Origin: Coleophoma eucalyptorum
Taxonomy: Eukaryota > Ascomycota > Leotiomycetes > Helotiales > Dermateaceae
Direction of reading: 5' to 3'
NCBI GenBank assembly: GCA_026120035.1
Contig: JALRME010000007.1
Coordinates: 1,116,001 to 1,180,000 of the forward strand
Length of the DNA stretch: 64,000 nucleotides
Below the pieces are notes generated by a model that was not told the DNA's origin, made no database searches, and saw only the letters and a list, made by a program, of their open reading frames with translations. Below, piece by piece: positions 1 to 11,122 of this stretch. Numbering within the stretch: position 1 is the first letter of the stretch; every line of letters starts with the position of its first letter. Made by a program: the position numbers and the translations under genes.

Positions 1-10
1 ACCTTCTGCC

Positions 11-2678
11 ATGGACGTTTATTCGTTTGCTCGGCGGGAACTGGCTCCAAAATCTCAACCTCCAGCAACAGCAACCCTTCAGCGCGCTGCCAATTACTCT
101 ACTCTTGATGGCCCGGAGCGCAACCACCAGATCCCGAATGCGAATTCTTCCCCGCCAAACATAAGGAGCTTTCGGAGGTATCTCCTCCCTTGCGCCGAAC
201 TAGCTTAGTAGATACTGACTACCTCTTTTCCTGTAGGCAAAAGAAAGGTCGCGCCTGTGCAGTAAGTCCTCTACCCTCCAGGTTAAGTGTATGTGACATC
301 TCTAACGTACACCAGGAGTGCCACAACAAACGAGTAATTGCCCACCGATCAACCCTGCCATTATCGCACAGAATAGTTCTAACAGTCTTTCACAGCGTCG
401 ATGCGATGCTTCCACCTTGGGAATGCCGTGCTCCAATTGCACAAACTATGGGACAGAATGCTATATACTAGAGCGCAAGAAGAAAAGAAGGCCCGATGGA
501 CCCCAGAATGATACCAGGTATGATGATGTTACTGCATATTAATATATGTGCCTCTGCTGATCTCCTTTAAAGAAAGATACTGCCTCCTATTCCTCGCTCT
601 GATAATCCTACAGAAGTGCGTGCTAGGCCAGCTCCGTATCCTAAAGCACACTTGGACGATCAATGGTCCCTGCCACGCCAATTTGATTTCTATAAAGATC
701 TGGTCGATCCAAAGATATCCAAAGCTCCAATTAAAGACACTGGCAGAGTCGTATATCTAGCTGAAAATACCAATATGTCGATATTGGCTCAGGCATGTGC
801 TCCTGATAATCAAAATGGTGTCCACTTTGCTCTGCCCAGGATTCCGGAGGATACTCTACCAGGCTTGGGCCATCTTGACGAGTTTGAGCTGAAACAACTT
901 CATCATGTAGGAGCTCTTTCCCTGCCACCCCGGGAGTTATGCGACGAGCTCATAGAATGCTACTTCACATGGGTGGCACCCTTGGTACCCGTTATAAACC
1001 GTAGCCGTTTTATGAAACAGTATCGAGATCCAGCGAATCCACCCTCACTGCTCTTGATGCATGCTGTCTGTCTAGCTGGCTCAAGAGTTCACGTCGCAGC
1101 ACCAGAGAAGGATGACCAGAAATCGCCAATGCCTGCTGCAACTTTGTACTATCGGCGTGCCAGAGCGCTGTATGATGCCGGATACGAAAAGGATCGTGTT
1201 GTCCTCATACAAACCTTGGTCTTGATGGGGTGGTATTGGGAGGAGTCTGCAAAAGTCACGAGAAATGTCTTCTATTGGGTAGGCATCGGGGTAGCGTTTG
1301 CCCAAGCTATTGGAATGCACCGAGATGCTAGTGAATCACGGATGAGCCTTACTGACAAAAGACTCTGGAAACGAATTTGGTGGACTCTATTTACACGAGA
1401 CAGATCGGTGGCTGTGGCGATGGGCAAACCGATTGCGATCGATCTAAGCATGAGCGATGTTGGGATGGTCTGTGAAGACGACTTCATCGAGGACGAGGAT
1501 GGCGTTGAGACTATACCACAAGATCCGGTCCATGTGCATTTCTTTTTGCAGTATGTAAAGGTTTGTCAGATTATAGATCTTATACTGGTGCGACATTTCC
1601 CCATCACCTCGAAAGCACGTCGCCATCATGTGCTTGCACTTTCTGACTGCCATGCCGCTCTTTCCCATTGGGAAATGAATTGTCCGCAAATACTACACTG
1701 GGAATTCGACACGGAAAGCTGCGAGTTCTGGCCTGCGTTACTACATTGTTTCTTTCATACTGCAAGCAGCTTGCTGTATCGCGCCCATCTTACTCCCGTA
1801 CCGCCTCCTGGGAGTACGAATGATCCGCTTGGACAGCGACAATATCCGCTGAAAAACCCAGCATTCCATTCTGCTAATCAAGTGACACTTGTCATCAAAC
1901 AGTTGAGACTTAACTTTCTCCTACGTTACTCCCCTCCGTATATGTAAGTCATCCTTGCAACTTACCCTCCAAACGCTAAACCTTACACAGGGTGTATTGT
2001 CTCATGTCCACCATGCTTGTACATATCCATGAGATGCATACTGTAATTCTGGATACGTCTAAAGTATCCGCACAGGAGTGGAATGACATGGAAAAAAGTC
2101 TGTGGCATTGTATGGATGCTTTGAGGAGAATAAGCAATGTTTGGATGGTGGCAAAGTTTGCTGCGACACTCTTTGAAAAGGTGATTAAAAAGGCCGGCTT
2201 CGAATCGTCTATACAGGACTACACGAAAGGTGTAATTCCTCGGTCTATAGATGGTGAAAGCCCCAGCTCGAGCTCTGGCAGTAAAGACAACGCAAGCTTC
2301 TCCAATTCCACGTCAGACACCACAGACTCTTCTGAGCCAGACTTAACCCCTGCCATGGTAGAGTCTATGAATCAAGCATTGGAATCTATGACGCTCAATG
2401 AACACGGTCGCAGCACACATCGAACTTTACATAATCTAGTGTTCAACAACACGACCCTGGTCCCACGGCTATCTCCACATTACTTCCAAAACCATGCAAA
2501 GCTACAACCCGCATCTACAGACTACTCCAGTCGAGAACATGGAAGTCACGGTTCTGCAGGGAGTTCTCCATTTCCGAGCACTCCAGAATCGGTTGACTAC
2601 GCTCAAATCTTTGCGACGATCAAACCTCACGAAATATTTGGGCAACATTTACCCTGGAATAGAGCCGCTGCGCCCTAG
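11..2678 (+). CDS. Zn2Cys6 fungal transcription factor, CTF1-like
   Basis: A 796-residue nuclear DNA-binding regulator, read from six exons: 11-177, 237-261, 316-333, 396-517, 573-1943 and 1991-2678. Splicing rebuilds a complete zinc cluster with Cys63, 66, 73, 82, 85 and 92 (CX2CX6CX8CX2CX6C), followed by a basic linker (RKKKRR). A fungal-specific transcription factor domain covers roughly residues 200-550 and includes an IWW motif near 379-381. The C-terminus is rich in Ser and Thr. Exons 2 and 3 are only 25 and 18 nt, and two introns fall inside the zinc cluster. The middle domain reminds me of the cutinase transcription factor CTF1 group, and a CE5 esterase lies just downstream, so control of that gene is a reasonable inference. 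The ATG at 11 opens an in-frame first exon, but an additional exon left of the window cannot be excluded. Confidence 0.88.
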
Positions 2679-3743
2679 GTCAGCCGAGGGGCCTGCTGTA
2701 CTCACTATATTACGGCTGAAGTAAACATATGGTGACTCCCTAGATACTGCATTGAACCGAGGTGAATTAATCGCCATTGAATTTGGGGAAGGTGTTACCT
2801 TTATGGACGAAACCATGCCATAAGCTTGAAGTATTCTTCCGCCAAAACTTATGCCTTTTACTGTTGGGCCGAAGCCTAATATTAGTTTGTTTAACCACAA
2901 ACTTCAAATACCCACATGGATTAAGGCTTGATTCAGAAGCTTTTAATGGGGCTAGGGATGGTGCTTGGATCTCAACCAAGGTTCGCGATGATCCCGCAGT
3001 TCCATCTATAGTTCTGGTGGCAGATACTAGAGAAGACAGCCTACAAGGGGTCCGCCTTGCGGCGCAGACTTGTTTCAAGAAGGTTGTGTCGCTGATGGAA
3101 TAGAATCGGCCGCGGTAGTCTCAGGTTGACTTTTGCAAAGGTTCAACTGGACATCCGATAGGAAGAGCAAAGACTCGCGGGAAAGCAGGCCATAATCTTC
3201 AACCTAATCGATCTCGTGCTCAGTGTTGTTTCAAATATATGAAGGAGAGTGCCAGATTGCGGGGGAGCGTGCTCTTCTATACAGGTCGGCTCATTGTCGA
3301 AAGCGTTTGGATCAAGCCGAGTCGGCGATGGATAATTGGCAAAGTACTTTGGTTATCCAGGGTGCCAAGCAACTATCTAATGCAGCATGTGAAAAATCCA
3401 CGAGGGCGTCAACTATTTCGATCCTTCATTGCGGAATTTATTTACATTCACCAGTTACCTACCAGAACACCACAGTACCGAGGTCAGACACACCCTGAAT
3501 GAGATGAGTGTTCTACTTTGATACAAGCTAGCTCCCAGACTTTATCATGACTAGGCTATCAATTTTCTAGAAAATCACTTCTCGTCGGTGTGCTCTCACC
3601 TTCAGAAAAAGCCGAGGTTCGTCTGATGAGTCTCTGTCATACACAAAGCATGAGTTGAACCATCTTCATCTGAGCCATCAATCTACATCGGATCAACGGG
3701 CTCAAATAAGGCCCAGTTACCTGTCCCGTGCTCATACGCCATG

Positions 3744-3755
3744 CCGTTATAACGG
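3744..3755. promoter_or_regulatory. CCG-N6-CGG palindrome, candidate Zn2Cys6 site
   Basis: The 12 bases CCGTTATAACGG form a perfect palindrome with CCG and CGG half sites separated by six bases, about 214 bp upstream of the esterase start codon. Zn2Cys6 dimers typically bind paired CGG triplets, and a gene for such a factor lies immediately upstream. A second perfect palindrome, ATCTCGAGAT, follows at 3768-3777. Binding is inferred, not shown. Confidence 0.45.
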
Positions 3756-3861
3756 GTCGGCCATTTCATCTCGAGATCGAGGGGGCCTCCTTTTAGAGGT
3801 GGGAAGGCTCGGGGAAGTGAAAGATGTCCTACTGAACAATATTATAATCTATATAACTACT

Positions 3862-3870
3862 TATATATAA
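3862..3870 (+). promoter_or_regulatory. TATA-like element of the CE5 esterase gene
   Basis: The run TATATATAA lies about 100 bp before the start codon at 3969 and is followed by a CT-rich tract, the usual layout of an inducible fungal promoter. Confidence 0.45.
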
Positions 3871-3968
3871 AATACCAAACATCCTACCATCTCATCTCTC
3901 TCAACAACCAGTCTCCTCTTCTACTCAATACTAACCATAAAAGTTCCTTACCTTGCTATACTTTCAAA

Positions 3969-5102
3969 ATGCGGCTCCCTCTTCTAGTTATTACAGCCCT
4001 TCCTCTCACTTATGCGGTGCCCACTACGGCACCGTCTAGCAGTTGCGCTGCTGTAGGCATTATTACTGCTCGTGCAAGCACGGAGGCAGCTGGTGAAGGC
4101 AGTATGTATATCTCTAAACATGACTATACCTTTTCTGCTTTGGGGCTCTTTGGCATCTGGGAAAAGACTTGAGGAGCAAGGAACGCTCCTTCCTTTGATC
4201 TCAGAACATATATCTCATCAAACCCATCTCGCTCCAATCAACATCTATTCGCAGAAACGACAAGAAACCGTACTAATCCTAGTTCCCAACTGCTAGTCAT
4301 CGGCGCTCTCGCATCTGCAATCCAGTCTTCGTCCACACAAACTGTCACCCGAACCGCCGTCGACTACCCAGCCGTACTTTCGCCCTATGGGCCAAGCGTT
4401 GCCAGCGGCGTCGCAGCTATGACTGCAGATTTGAAAGCAGCTGTCTCTGCCTGCCCGAATCAAACGATTGTGCTGTTGGGATATTCGCAGGGTGGTGAGT
4501 CTCCGTCTCCATCCTGTCCTCTGTTGGAGGCTCAAACTGAAATTGCTGGACTTTGGTACTAATGGGATCTCTATAGCGGAGTGTGTGGGTGACACGCTTG
4601 GTGGAGGTGGTGGAGGTACTCTTGGGACTCCCACAACGACGGGTGTGGATTATGCTTCGCTTGGGAGCCGTGTCGCTGCTGCTATCATGGTTAGATCACC
4701 CCCCCCCCCCCTCTCGTAATCTCAACTTTCGTATCTCCATTTTGCACAAAGTCTAATGCTTTCTGGATCTTTAGATGGGCGACCCTCGCTTTACAACTTC
4801 CGAGACCGCCTTCCATGTTGGTACCTGCGCGCAAAACGGCCTCTTCCCTCGGCCTAGCACCCAGGCTTTGACGCAGTACGATAGCATTGTTCAGAGCTAC
4901 TGCGATACTGGTTAGTCCTGTTAAAAAAACCCTCTTTTATTTTCTTGGTTTTGGCAGATGGGGTTAAGGAATACATCTTGCTAATCTCTCTATAGGTGAT
5001 CCATTTTGTTGCTCCGGAGCTGACACGGCTACTCATCTGGGCTATACTACTGAATATGATAGTGCTGCTCTCAAGTTTGTGCTTGGCAAGATTGGTGGAT
5101 AG
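3969..5102 (+). CDS. Secreted CE5 acetylxylan esterase/cutinase
   Basis: A secreted serine esterase of carbohydrate esterase family 5, predicted to cleave acetyl groups from xylan or esters of cutin. It has five exons (3969-4101, 4297-4494, 4577-4689, 4775-4910, 4996-5102) and encodes 228 residues, a normal size for the family. A signal peptide of about 16 residues is followed by the mature enzyme. The nucleophile Ser108 sits in GYSQGAE. The acid Asp195 is in the DPFCC segment and the histidine is His207 in ATHLGY, matching the acetylxylan esterase AXE2 layout better than classical cutinase. A Gly-rich loop follows the nucleophile. The last base of each exon matches the phase of the next. Intron 3 contains a run of 13 C. 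The Zn2Cys6 gene upstream may regulate it. Confidence 0.92.
4699..4711. repeat. Poly-C run in esterase intron 3
   Basis: Thirteen consecutive C bases lie inside the intron spanning 4690-4774. Such a tract is prone to length variation. A similar 12-C run occurs at 6450-6461 in the next intergenic region, and a run of about 10 G lies near 5774-5783. Confidence 0.9.
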
Positions 5103-7022
5103 ATTGATGTGGTTAAGTGGGATTCGTGGTTGAAGAGAGGGAAGATAGGAAAGCAGGTTTATTATGTTCTCCACTTTCTTCTCTTGATATTTTCTTTGGT
5201 ACGACTCTTGGCAGAGCTCTTGATGGGCCTTTGCCTTTTTCTTTTCGATTCGGTATATACAGATCATATACGTATTCAATATACCTCTTTCTTGGAACTA
5301 TTCGTGTATTGTGTTTTCACCCTGATCCACTAGTAAATTCCGGCTACGGGAAAGCATGATATTTTATTTGGGTGATGTGGTCACTACACCTGGTGGCACG
5401 AATGTTTTCTTGGAGGAGAAAGTAATAGTAAAGATAAAACAGGCTTTCTAAAATCGAGCCAGGACTGCTAAAATTGCTGAGGGATATAAGAGTATGGCTA
5501 GAAACACAATAAGCACCTATGTGCAGGCACAAGAAATTTAATAACAGAGGCTTTTGGGCAGACAACATGCTGTCCAATTAAGATAATGAGTTCAAGTAGA
5601 CCTACTTTGAGACTTGGCCAGCTCGCTAGACTTATACAACATTGCATAGCTTGCATTACACAGTGCAAAAGCTAGATGGTTCATTTCTTAACGTCTATGG
5701 TGGATACTGATGTAGATAGGAGTCTGGTACAACTGTTTTATTTGGTGTGGTAGCCAGGCTTAATTCGAGTTGAGGGGGGGGGGTTAGAAATGCATTCATC
5801 CAATCTTCCACGGAGGACAGCCAGCAGATTCGGAAGGGCGGGGCGGCGAGCACGTCCCTGAAATCACAAGACCCAGTTTGCACAGCACTCAAACACAGCC
5901 CCTGCCCACCTCACTAGCGCGCACGCCCTAGCGCGGTTTCTCAGCTTCCTGCAGGTATAAAGATCTCGCTCTGCGTCGCCCTTTCCATCGACTTTTTTTC
6001 TTTTCTTCTTCATACTTACCTTCTTAGCGTGTGCCAGCTCATGAATTGGTTTCACGGAAGCACGAAACCTCCATTGCACATCGGGGCGTTAAGAGCTTTT
6101 GAGCGTCCTTCGGGGCTCTCACTGGGGGAATTTTTGATTGCAATCCCTACGGGAAAACCCTCTTTTTTGTTTTCATTAAGCATCTGTGCTTCGTGCCAGG
6201 TCTTGAAGAAGATGATTGCTTGGACTTCGATGCTTCGTGAATTTGGAATGCTTAGGAAGACGCGTATGGGTATTCTACATGTGACACGCGACTGCTGGTG
6301 ACCTAGACAGGAGAGAGACGTCTCAAGTCGAAGTATAGCTCTGCGCTCTTGCGTTCGTATAGCGACATCGGGTTCATCCCCAACTTTCGCGATGGTCTTC
6401 GGTCGTGAAGCTAAACGCCACACCATTACAGTATTCGCTCGCGAACTATCCCCCCCCCCCCACAAAACAGCACCTTCCATAGTATTGAGAATCAACGACA
6501 CTAATCGTATGTCGTGCCTTTTCCTACGGGAAATCAAAAAGGCTCGGACTGAAAGATGCCTCGATCGCGCCAGCCTGGTGGAGTGGAACTAAATCACCAG
6601 AAGTTCAAGGGGTGGCTAAAGCACATTCCATTGGAGCATCTCTCCCCAGGTTCTAGCTTTTAGTCAGCAGAACTACCTCCGCACTGATTGGAATGGCAGG
6701 TACGTATGGGAATTAGGATATTACCCTCATAGATTCAATGGGGTCAATTATGGCCAAACACCTCAGATCTTAAATTCATTTGCTTGATCTAATGTCCATC
6801 ATCTATGTATGCAGTAGTATGTATGGACCTGTAGTGCATGGCGGTTGAAGCCTTCAATATCGTCTAAAAACGCCCGTTCCACCCATGTGTTATGCCACCA
6901 ACCTGGACTCCTTGCTTCTATGTTGAAATATTAGTTGGTCGTAACGTTTCCCACTCTTGTTTGCCTCGCCTGTTGTTGCTTGTTTATTTTGGGTTGGGCG
7001 GCAAGATTCCCGTGATGCCATT
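5103..7022. other. Long intergenic region with no gene recognised
   Basis: This stretch between the esterase and the glycine decarboxylase holds homopolymer runs near 5774 and 6450. At about 5950-6030 a TATA-like and CT-rich segment (TATAAAG, then a long TTTCTTTTCTTC tract) resembles a promoter reading to the right. It is followed only by a short frame starting at 6041 and an opposing open frame at 6052-6537, neither of which I can assign. A noncoding transcript is possible. Confidence 0.35.
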
Positions 7023-10000
7023 CTAGGCTTCGTCAACCTCCTCAACTGGTCCGCAGGTACAGAAGAGATTCAAATCTCCGTATGCTGATCGTATTGTTAG
7101 CTAAAGTTCTAGGATAAACGTAGTTTTACTTACCATCATCAAGTCGTGTGACGCTGGGCCAGAACTTCTTCTCCTTGAGATATGAGAGTGGGTAGGCTGC
7201 CTGCTCTCGAGAGTACGGACGCTCCCATTCGCTAACCAGAAGATCTCTTTGAGTGTGTGGTGCCATCTTCAGTACGTTTCCTTCTCTTGGGACCTTGCCA
7301 TCCTCAACCGCTTTGATTTCTGATCTAATGGAGATCAAAGCGTCAATAAAACGGTCCAACTCCTCCTTGCTCTCCGACTCGGTCGGTTCGATCATGAGAG
7401 TGTTGGAAATTGGCCAGCTCATGGTCGGGGCATGGAATCCATAATCTTGCAGACGCTTTGCTACATCAATAGCCTCAATACCTGCAGTCTCTTTAAATCC
7501 TCGAATGTCAAGGATGAACTCGTGAGCACATCGGCCATTAGAATTTGTATATGCAATTGGGTAGTGAGGTCTGAGGCGAGACATGATGTAGTTTGCATTT
7601 AGCAATGTGACCTTGGTTGCGTGTGTTAAGCCACGTCCACCTGTAGAGTGTCAGTAGGTTTCTAGGGTCATTCATCAACTAACATACCCATCATCTTGAT
7701 GTACGACCAACTGATTGGAAGAATGCTAGCACTTCCCCATGGAGCACCACTAACTGGCGCAATCCCCATTTCGCCACCAGTTTGAACCAAAGGATGGCCT
7801 GGAAGAAATGGCGCCAAATGCGACTTGACACCAATGGGGCCTACACCTGGTCCTCCACCACCGTGAGGAATACAGAAAGTCTTGTGCAGATTGAGATGGC
7901 ATACATCAGCGCCGATCTCCCCTGGAGAACAGAGACCAATTTGCGCATTCATGTTTGCACCATCCATGTAAACCTGGCCACCATGCTGGTGAACAGTGTC
8001 ACAGACGGCCTTAATCTCTGGTTCGTAGACACCATAGGTGGATGGGTAGGTGATCATGATAGCTCCAAGCTCCTCGGTATACTTCTCACACTTGGCTTTC
8101 AGATCGGCCATATCAAGATTTCCAGTTTTGGAATCGCACTTCACAGTTACAACACGCATACCTGCCATGGCAGCAGATGCTGGGTTGGTACCATGAGCCG
8201 AGACCGGAATCAGACAGATGTCGCGCTTCTTTCCTGGCTGTTGCTCCTGGAACTTTCGAATAACACGCAGTCCGGTAAACTCTCCTTGTGCTCCAGAGTT
8301 TGGTTGCAACGAAACAGCATCGAAACCAGTAATCGTGGCTAAATCAGCCTCCAACTCGTCAATCATGGTCTTATATCCCACTGCTTGATCGGCTGGGACG
8401 AAGGGATGGATGGATGCAAATTCGGGCCAGGTAATGGGAGCCATCTCTGTTGTAGCATTGAGCTTCATGGTACAGGATCCAAGTGGGATCATAGAGTGCG
8501 TAAGCGAAAGGTCCTTGGATTGCAGGTGGTGGATATAGCGAAGAAGCTCTGTTTCTGAATGATGCGAGTTGAAGACTGGGTGAGTAAGGTACTCGGAAGA
8601 TCGCTTTAACGATGCCGGGATTGGGAGCTTTCCATTACCAGGCAGAGATTCGATCAGACTCGCAATCTCAATCTCTGATGAGGAGCCTGAGAAATCCTTG
8701 AAGATAGAGAGAATCTCATACAAGTCCTTGGCATCGACTGTCTCATCAATAGTTATTCCCAATCGACTGTCATCGAACTTTCTTAGGTTGATTCCATAGT
8801 CTCTGATGGCATGGTTCAAAACCTCATCTGACTTGCCCTCCCCAACATTGACGACAACAGTGTCGAACAGAACTCTTCCATCTTCGCCCTTGCCACGCGA
8901 ACCAGTCGCGAATCCCATATCCTTTAGCCCCTGCTCAATGATTCTGGCCCCGTGAATTGCTCTCTCAGCAATGTTCTTGAGACCCTTTGGACCGTGGTAA
9001 ACCGCATAGAAAGCGCTCATATTGGCCAACAAAGCTTGGGCAGTACAGACATTGCTGGTTGCCTTCTCACGACGAATGTGCTGTTCTCTGGTCTGTAAAG
9101 CCAATCTCATTGCGCGGTTCCCCAGTCTGTCTTTGGAGACACCGATCAGACGGCCGGGAATCTTTCGCTTATACTTGTCGCTTACAGCAAAGAAAGCTGC
9201 GTGAGGACCTCCGTAACCAAAGGGAACACCGAAGCGCTGGGCATTTCCAAAGGCGATGTCGGCACCAAACTCACCAGGAGGAGTCAAAACAGTCAATGCC
9301 AAAAGATCTGTAGCAACACTAAAAGTTGCGCCCTGACTGTGAATGATGTCTGCCAACTCCTTGAAATTCTCAACTCCACCCTCGGTATCAGGATACTGAA
9401 CAAGAACACCGATCAGGTCATTTCCGAGAGCCTTGATCCGCTTACCCCCATCCTCCATAACATCTCCAACCTCGATTTTAATGCCGAAACCATCTGCACG
9501 ACTCTGGAGGACTGCTTTCGTTTGAGGGTGCACAAGATGACTGACGAAAAAGGTCTTGTTCTTGTTCTTTTGCCTTGATGCTGGAAGCATGTTCATAGAC
9601 AGAGTCATAGCTTCAGCTGCTGCTGTAGGCTCATCCAACAAAGAAGCGTTAGAAATAGGAAGCGCTGTCAAATCGCAAACAAGAGTCTGGAAATTCAACA
9701 ATGACTCCAATCGTCCCTGGCTGATTTCGGGTTGATATGGTGTATAACTTGTATACCATCCTGGGCCTTCCAATACATTTCTCTTAATGACCTCTGGGAC
9801 TCTTGTACCTGCATATCCACAGCCAATGTAACTTCGCATAATAGTATTTTTGGAAGCGATTGATTTGAGACGAGCAAGCAACTGAGATTCAGTAAATCCT
9901 GCATCTCCCTCGGAAGTAGAAGCATCAATCTCGAGGTTCTTCGCAGATAAAATGTCACTGGGCAGGACTTGCTTGACAAATTCGTCAAGGCTCGTTGCAG

Positions 10001-10307
10001 GAGGGTCCAAAGCCTTCAGCATCTGCTCGGTGGAATCTGCAGAGGGCCCGATGTGTCGGCGGGCGAAAGTGTCAAGGGGTGGGTATGCACCGTTCGATAG
10101 CTTCGCAGAAGGAACGGTGTTGGATTCATCGCTGCTAGAACTTGTGTAAAAGGTTCTTCTGGGCGTGATTTGGGATGCCCCCGGGGCACGAATACATTGG
10201 CGGTATGCCCATGGTCGTGTGAGTTGGGAGGATCTTGTCGCCGCAGCCCTGGCAGTGATTGCCATCCGTCCAACTTGGGCACACACTGCAAGACTTGAAG
10301 CAGCCAT
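7023..10307 (-). CDS. GCV2: Glycine dehydrogenase (decarboxylating), P-protein, mitochondrial
   Basis: The pyridoxal-phosphate P-protein of the mitochondrial glycine cleavage complex. It decarboxylates glycine and passes the aminomethyl group to the lipoyl H-protein, feeding one-carbon metabolism. Three exons (10307-7688, 7640-7134, 7084-7023) give 1062 residues, close to the usual length. The N-terminus is rich in Arg, Ser and Ala with few acidic residues, as expected of a mitochondrial presequence. The HIGP segment opens the catalytic region, and the cofactor lysine is Lys809 in HLNLHKTF, followed by the glycine-rich HGGGGPG loop. The spliced C-terminus reads [20 protein letters not shown], the conserved end of the family, which fixes both introns. 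The gene diverges from the TOM5-like gene. Confidence 0.97.
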
Positions 10308-10868
10308 TGCGTTTGCGATACTGAGAATTGCACTCGAATTCTGAGGTTGAACCGAAGGAAACAGTCGGCGAAAAGTATAAGTGGCGGGAAACTTGAAAGG
10401 AGGATCGATTGGCTAAAGCAATTAAGATAATAGCCAGGGTCAGGAAACCTAATCTTGCTTCAAATCTTCATCGTGTTCGCACACAAAAATATCTCTCAAG
10501 GCTACTGATTAATCTGAAATGAATTGAATAAGAGAAAGGAAGATGCTGTGAAAAGAAAGGAACAAGAAGTGAGTTTGACAAAAAAGTTATTCCATGACTC
10601 GAAGGAATAGATAGTCAAAAAAGCTGGCGATAGCTGATTGATAGGGACCCACTAGTTCCCCTACCCCGAACTCCATATTGCCTCGTTTGGAAAGCAAGTC
10701 CCCGTGCAGGGAAATCTACCCACACACCACTCCGGCTATAAACACCCCGGAGTAAATAATTTGACGGCTTCACAAGCTTGCGCGCAAGAGCCTCAGACAA
10801 CAAGTCAAGCCAACCTAACCTCAACCCCTCGAACACCACCCATTCTTCTCCACCCCGATACCGCAGAT
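10308..10868. promoter_or_regulatory. Divergent promoter of GCV2 and TOM5-like genes
   Basis: These 561 bp lie between the start codons of two oppositely transcribed nuclear genes for mitochondrial proteins. A CCAAT box on the minus strand is present at 10408-10412, about 100 bp before the GCV2 start. No other element is assigned. Confidence 0.5.
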
Positions 10869-11122
10869 ATGTTTGGAGGACGTGAGCATCTCCTATCTTG
10901 TGTAGCATTTTTGCAGAGGCGCTGACCAGAGCAGCACCACCACCACCTAGCGCTGCAGAGCTCCGCGCTCAAGAGCAAGAGGCTACCCTCACTGTCCAAA
11001 AGATCATCGTTGGAGCTATTCTGTTGTATCTTTGTTAGTGGTCTTGTAACATGAGCTCTGAACTATGCTGACATCCTGTGGCAGCTCCTTTCGCTGTTGA
11101 TACCATGAAGAAGCTTGTCTAA
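10869..11122 (+). CDS. TOM5: Mitochondrial import receptor subunit Tom5-like
   Basis: A 55-residue tail-anchored subunit of the outer-membrane TOM translocase, which passes precursors from the receptors into the import pore. Three exons (10869-10881, 10917-11033, 11085-11122) were found by reading splice sites, because the gene is too short and too divided to show as one frame. The protein starts MFGG, has a Pro-rich then Gln/Glu-rich cytosolic segment, and ends with one hydrophobic helix containing the fungal LLYLSPFAVD signature and a short basic tail. The first exon carries only four codons and one base. The assignment rests on length, the MFGG start and the LSPFAVD tail. Confidence 0.8.

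Larger units (their letters stand above)
2679..3968. other. Intergenic region, esterase promoter in its right half
   Basis: I see no convincing gene here. Two open frames on the plus strand (about 2777-3103 and 3223-3498) have no family I recognise and lack clear splice partners. The right half is the presumed promoter of the esterase at 3969, with a palindrome at 3744-3755, a TATA-like stretch near 3862 and a pyrimidine-rich leader at about 3885-3935. Confidence 0.5.

Noticed and set aside
2767..3103. Opposing frames of about 105 codons downstream of the first regulator
   Set aside because: Both strands are open and neither resembles a known protein. I could not choose or support either.
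6052..6537. 161-codon minus-strand frame as a gene
   Set aside because: No domain, no splice pattern and no promoter on that strand. Kept only as part of an open question.
7782..8342. 186-codon plus-strand frame inside GCV2
   Set aside because: It is antisense to strongly conserved P-protein sequence and has no domain, so it is a shadow of codon bias.
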